The notes beneath the pieces were generated by a model. That model worked only from the letters and a program-made list of their open reading frames with translations. It ran no database searches and was not told the origin of the DNA. Below are positions 62,311 through 64,000 of a stretch of 64,000 nucleotides of DNA, piece by piece. A program made the translations under genes and the position numbers. Origin of the DNA: a bacterium (GTDB lineage Bacteria; Gemmatimonadota; Gemmatimonadetes; Gemmatimonadales; Gemmatimonadaceae); assembly GCA_027484025.1 (NCBI GenBank), contig JAIXTI010000207.1:1-64000 (forward strand). Direction: 5' to 3'. Each line of letters begins with the position of its first letter. The first letter of the stretch is position 1.

Positions 62311-62666
62311 GGGGCGGAAATTAATGGGGGGGCAGTGGTGTCGCAGGTGCAGCGATGAGGGTAACCGTTGAAGAGCGAATTGGCGGAACTTGAGTCGCGC
62401 GGTTTTCCTGTTACCCGGGCTCTCGTTACGCGTCCTACACTTGACGGCACGAATCTCGCTGTTACCAATCCTATCGTTGGCTGCGGCCCCAACCTTCGCG
62501 TTGAAAACGTTAGTCAACGAAGCCCGACGTCCCGGCGGAAACGCTTAGGGGCGTCGTGGTGCATCTGGGGGTGCTGAACTCCAAAACTCAAAACCCGAAC
62601 CCACCACCCGGAACTGATCAGTTCCGGGTCATGAGTTCGGGTTTCGCGTTTCGGGGCAAACCCCGC
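62311..62666. other. sucB-lpdA intergenic region
   Basis: 356 bp on the minus strand between the two genes. It holds a nested palindrome at 62591-62644, probably the sucB terminator; the remainder shows no ORF or motif I can support. lpdA may have its own promoter here. Confidence 0.55.
62591..62644. terminator. Nested palindrome after sucB sharing the 24-bp core of the 24.4 kb terminator
   Basis: Inner perfect palindrome ACCCGGAACTGATCAGTTCCGGGT (62606-62629) is enclosed by AAACCCGAAC (62591-62600) and its complement GTTCGGGTTT (62635-62644). It lies 23 bp beyond the sucB stop on the minus strand. Confidence 0.7.
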
Positions 62667-63878
62667 TCAGTACACCAGCATCGCGCCCGGATCTTCCATG
62701 AGCTCCTTGAAGCGCACGAGGAAGAGCACGGCCTGCTGCCCGTCGATGATGCGGTGATCGTAGCTGAGCGCCACATACATCATGGGGCGCACTTCGACCT
62801 TGCCGTTGATCGCGACCGGACGATCCTGCGTCTTGTGCAGGCCGATGATCGCGACCTGCGGATAGTTGATGATCGGCGTGGAGATGAGCGAGCCGAAGAC
62901 GCCGCCGTTCGTGATCGTGAACGTGCCGCCCGTGAGATCATCCATGGACAGCTTGCCGTCGCGCGCGCGCTTGGCCACCGCCCCGATGTCCTTGCCGATC
63001 TCCACGATGCTCTTGCGGTCGCAATCCTTCACGTTCGGCACTACGAGGCCGGCGTCGCTGGCCACGGCGATGCCCATGTTCACGTAGTGCTTGTAGATGA
63101 TCGTGTCGCCGTCGATCTGCGAGTTGACCACCGGGTAGGCCTTGAGCGCCAGCGCCGCGGCCTTCGCGAAGAAGGGCATGAACGACAGCTTGACGCCTTG
63201 TTCCTTCTCGACGCGATCCTTGAGGCGCTCACGGAGAGCCGTGATCGCCGTCATGTCGACTTCGTTGAACGTCGTGAGGTGCGCCGTGGCGTGCTGCGAC
63301 TGCAGCAGGTTCTCCGCGATGCGCTTGCGACGCGTCGTCATCTTCTCGCGCGTTTCGCGCTGACCGCTCGCCGCCGGGGCAGACGCGGCGGCCGCCGGAG
63401 CGGCAGGAGCCGGTGCGGCGGGAGCCTTGGCGGGCGCCGCCGCGGCGCCCATGACATCGGCCTTGCTCACCACACCGCCGCGTCCCGTACCGGCGACGTC
63501 GGCCGGGTTGATCCCGGTTTCCGTGGCCAGTCGCGCGGCAGCCGGTGACACCTTGGCGTCGGCCGTCGCGGCCGGCGCTGCGGCAACCGGTGCGGCCGCA
63601 GCAGGAGCCGCCGCGGCTGGTGCACTTGCCGTCGCCCCCGCGGCACCTGCCGCCAGCTCACCCAGCACATCGCCCACCGCCACGACATCGCCTTCGCCCT
63701 TGGCGCGCGACGTCAGCACACCGGCTTCGAGCGCGGGGACTTCGACCGTGATCTTGTCCGTCTCGAGCTCGACGAGCCCGTCGCCAACGGCCACGGCATC
63801 GCCTTCGTTCTTGAGCCAGCGCGAAACGGTCGCCTCGACGATCGATTCGCCGAGCGGGGGGACTTTGATGGACGACAT
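62667..63878 (-). CDS. sucB: Dihydrolipoyllysine succinyltransferase (E2 of 2-oxoglutarate dehydrogenase)
   Basis: 403 residues. N-terminal lipoyl domain with the modified lysine in [19 protein letters not shown], an Ala/Pro linker, peripheral-subunit-binding domain ([34 protein letters not shown]) and the catalytic domain with [16 protein letters not shown] (His-Asp of the acyltransferase active site). Typical single-lipoyl SucB length. The sucA E1 gene is not within the window upstream; lpdA follows on the same strand. A TATATT at 63929-63924 (minus) might be its -10 element. Confidence 0.94.
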   Translation of the reverse strand: MSSIKVPPLGESIVEATVSRWLKNEGDAVAVGDGLVELETDKITVEVPALEAGVLTSRAKGEGDVVAVGDVLGELAAGAAGATASAPAAAAPAAAAPVAAAPAATADAKVSPAAARLATETGINPADVAGTGRGGVVSKADVMGAAAAPAKAPAAPAPAAPAAAASAPAASGQRETREKMTTRRKRIAENLLQSQHATAHLTTFNEVDMTAITALRERLKDRVEKEQGVKLSFMPFFAKAAALALKAYPVVNSQIDGDTIIYKHYVNMGIAVASDAGLVVPNVKDCDRKSIVEIGKDIGAVAKRARDGKLSMDDLTGGTFTITNGGVFGSLISTPIINYPQVAIIGLHKTQDRPVAINGKVEVRPMMYVALSYDHRIIDGQQAVLFLVRFKELMEDPGAMLVY

Positions 63879-64000
63879 GGAGCGGAGCCGTGAGGTGGAT
63901 CGGTGAAGAGGGAGCGAACTTGGAATATAGGCGACGGTACGGGGAGAATGGACGGCAGGGTTAGATTCGCCGCATGAGCCTCTTTCACACCATGCGGGCG

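Noticed and set aside
63974-64000. ATG at 63974 (MSLFHTMRA...) as the start of a plus-strand gene
   Set aside because: Only nine codons are in the window, so it cannot be supported.
1-64000. tRNA, rRNA, classical riboswitches, IS elements, CRISPR, att sites
   Set aside because: I looked for cloverleaf-like and rRNA sequence, transposase or integrase genes and spacer arrays; none could be supported by eye.

Overview
The window is high-G+C bacterial chromosome, almost fully coding, with many 4-base ATGA/GTGA start-stop overlaps and few strong Shine-Dalgarno sites. Gene content suggests an aerobic or microaerobic heterotrophic diderm: cytochrome bd oxidase, 2-oxoacid dehydrogenase E2/E3, an outer-membrane-type porin, several lipoproteins, a class A PBP and type IV minor pilins. 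ThyX is present. The style (de novo nadB-nadA-nadC operon, DUF1501/DUF1800 pair, Rho with a long disordered N-terminus, BIG2 lipoprotein) fits Gemmatimonadota best. That is inference from gene content; no rRNA or tRNA is visible to confirm it.

Layout. 1-5.9 kb (minus): a translationally coupled nucleoside-type ABC importer (BMP lipoprotein/SBP, double ATPase, two permeases), then an MFS exporter cut by the window edge. 6-7.5 kb: a secreted TPR-like protein. 7.6-16.7 kb (plus): nadB-nadA-nadC, a conserved gene of unknown function coupled to nadC, fumarylacetoacetase, cydAB and a NarL-type response regulator. 16.7-20.4 kb (minus): a VLCAD/ACAD9-like acyl-CoA dehydrogenase and an Ig-like (BIG2) repeat protein. 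20.9-24.3 kb (plus): GT39-type glycosyltransferase, crcB and an M20 dipeptidase. 24.4-30.6 kb (minus): a small phosphate-SBP-like protein, a porin, a chemoreceptor and rho. 31-35.6 kb: TPR protein, AhpD/CMD-like protein, polysaccharide deacetylase, class A PBP. 35.7-38.9 kb: the DUF1501/DUF1800 pair. 39-46.9 kb (plus): two unknowns, an unusual EF-G paralogue and a four-gene minor-pilin cassette. 46.9-52.4 kb: thyX, MarR, an FAD-linked oxidase, a squalene-synthase-type enzyme and unknowns. 53.6-58.3 kb (minus): one apparent operon running from a histone-H1-like protein through a GHMP kinase, an M20 deacylase, small proteins, a catalytically altered RNase H and a zinc-ribbon protein. 58.6-63.9 kb: CaiB-type CoA transferase, ECF sigma factor plus partner, and lpdA/sucB.

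The most unusual non-coding content is a set of palindromic elements. Three dispersed copies of a roughly 110-bp inverted repeat lie at 35.6, 39.0 and 53.6 kb, one with perfect 40-bp arms. A roughly 315-bp giant hairpin carrying a G-quadruplex motif at its apex lies between the FAD oxidase and squalene-synthase genes. A 24-bp perfect palindrome is shared by two distant terminator regions. A GAGAG-rich inverted repeat with crossing pairings lies at 20.7 kb. The most unusual proteins are an RNase HI lacking two of four catalytic residues, an EF-G paralogue with altered G3 and G4 motifs, a Rho with a roughly 310-residue disordered N-terminus, and the unknown protein encoded between nadC and fumarylacetoacetase.
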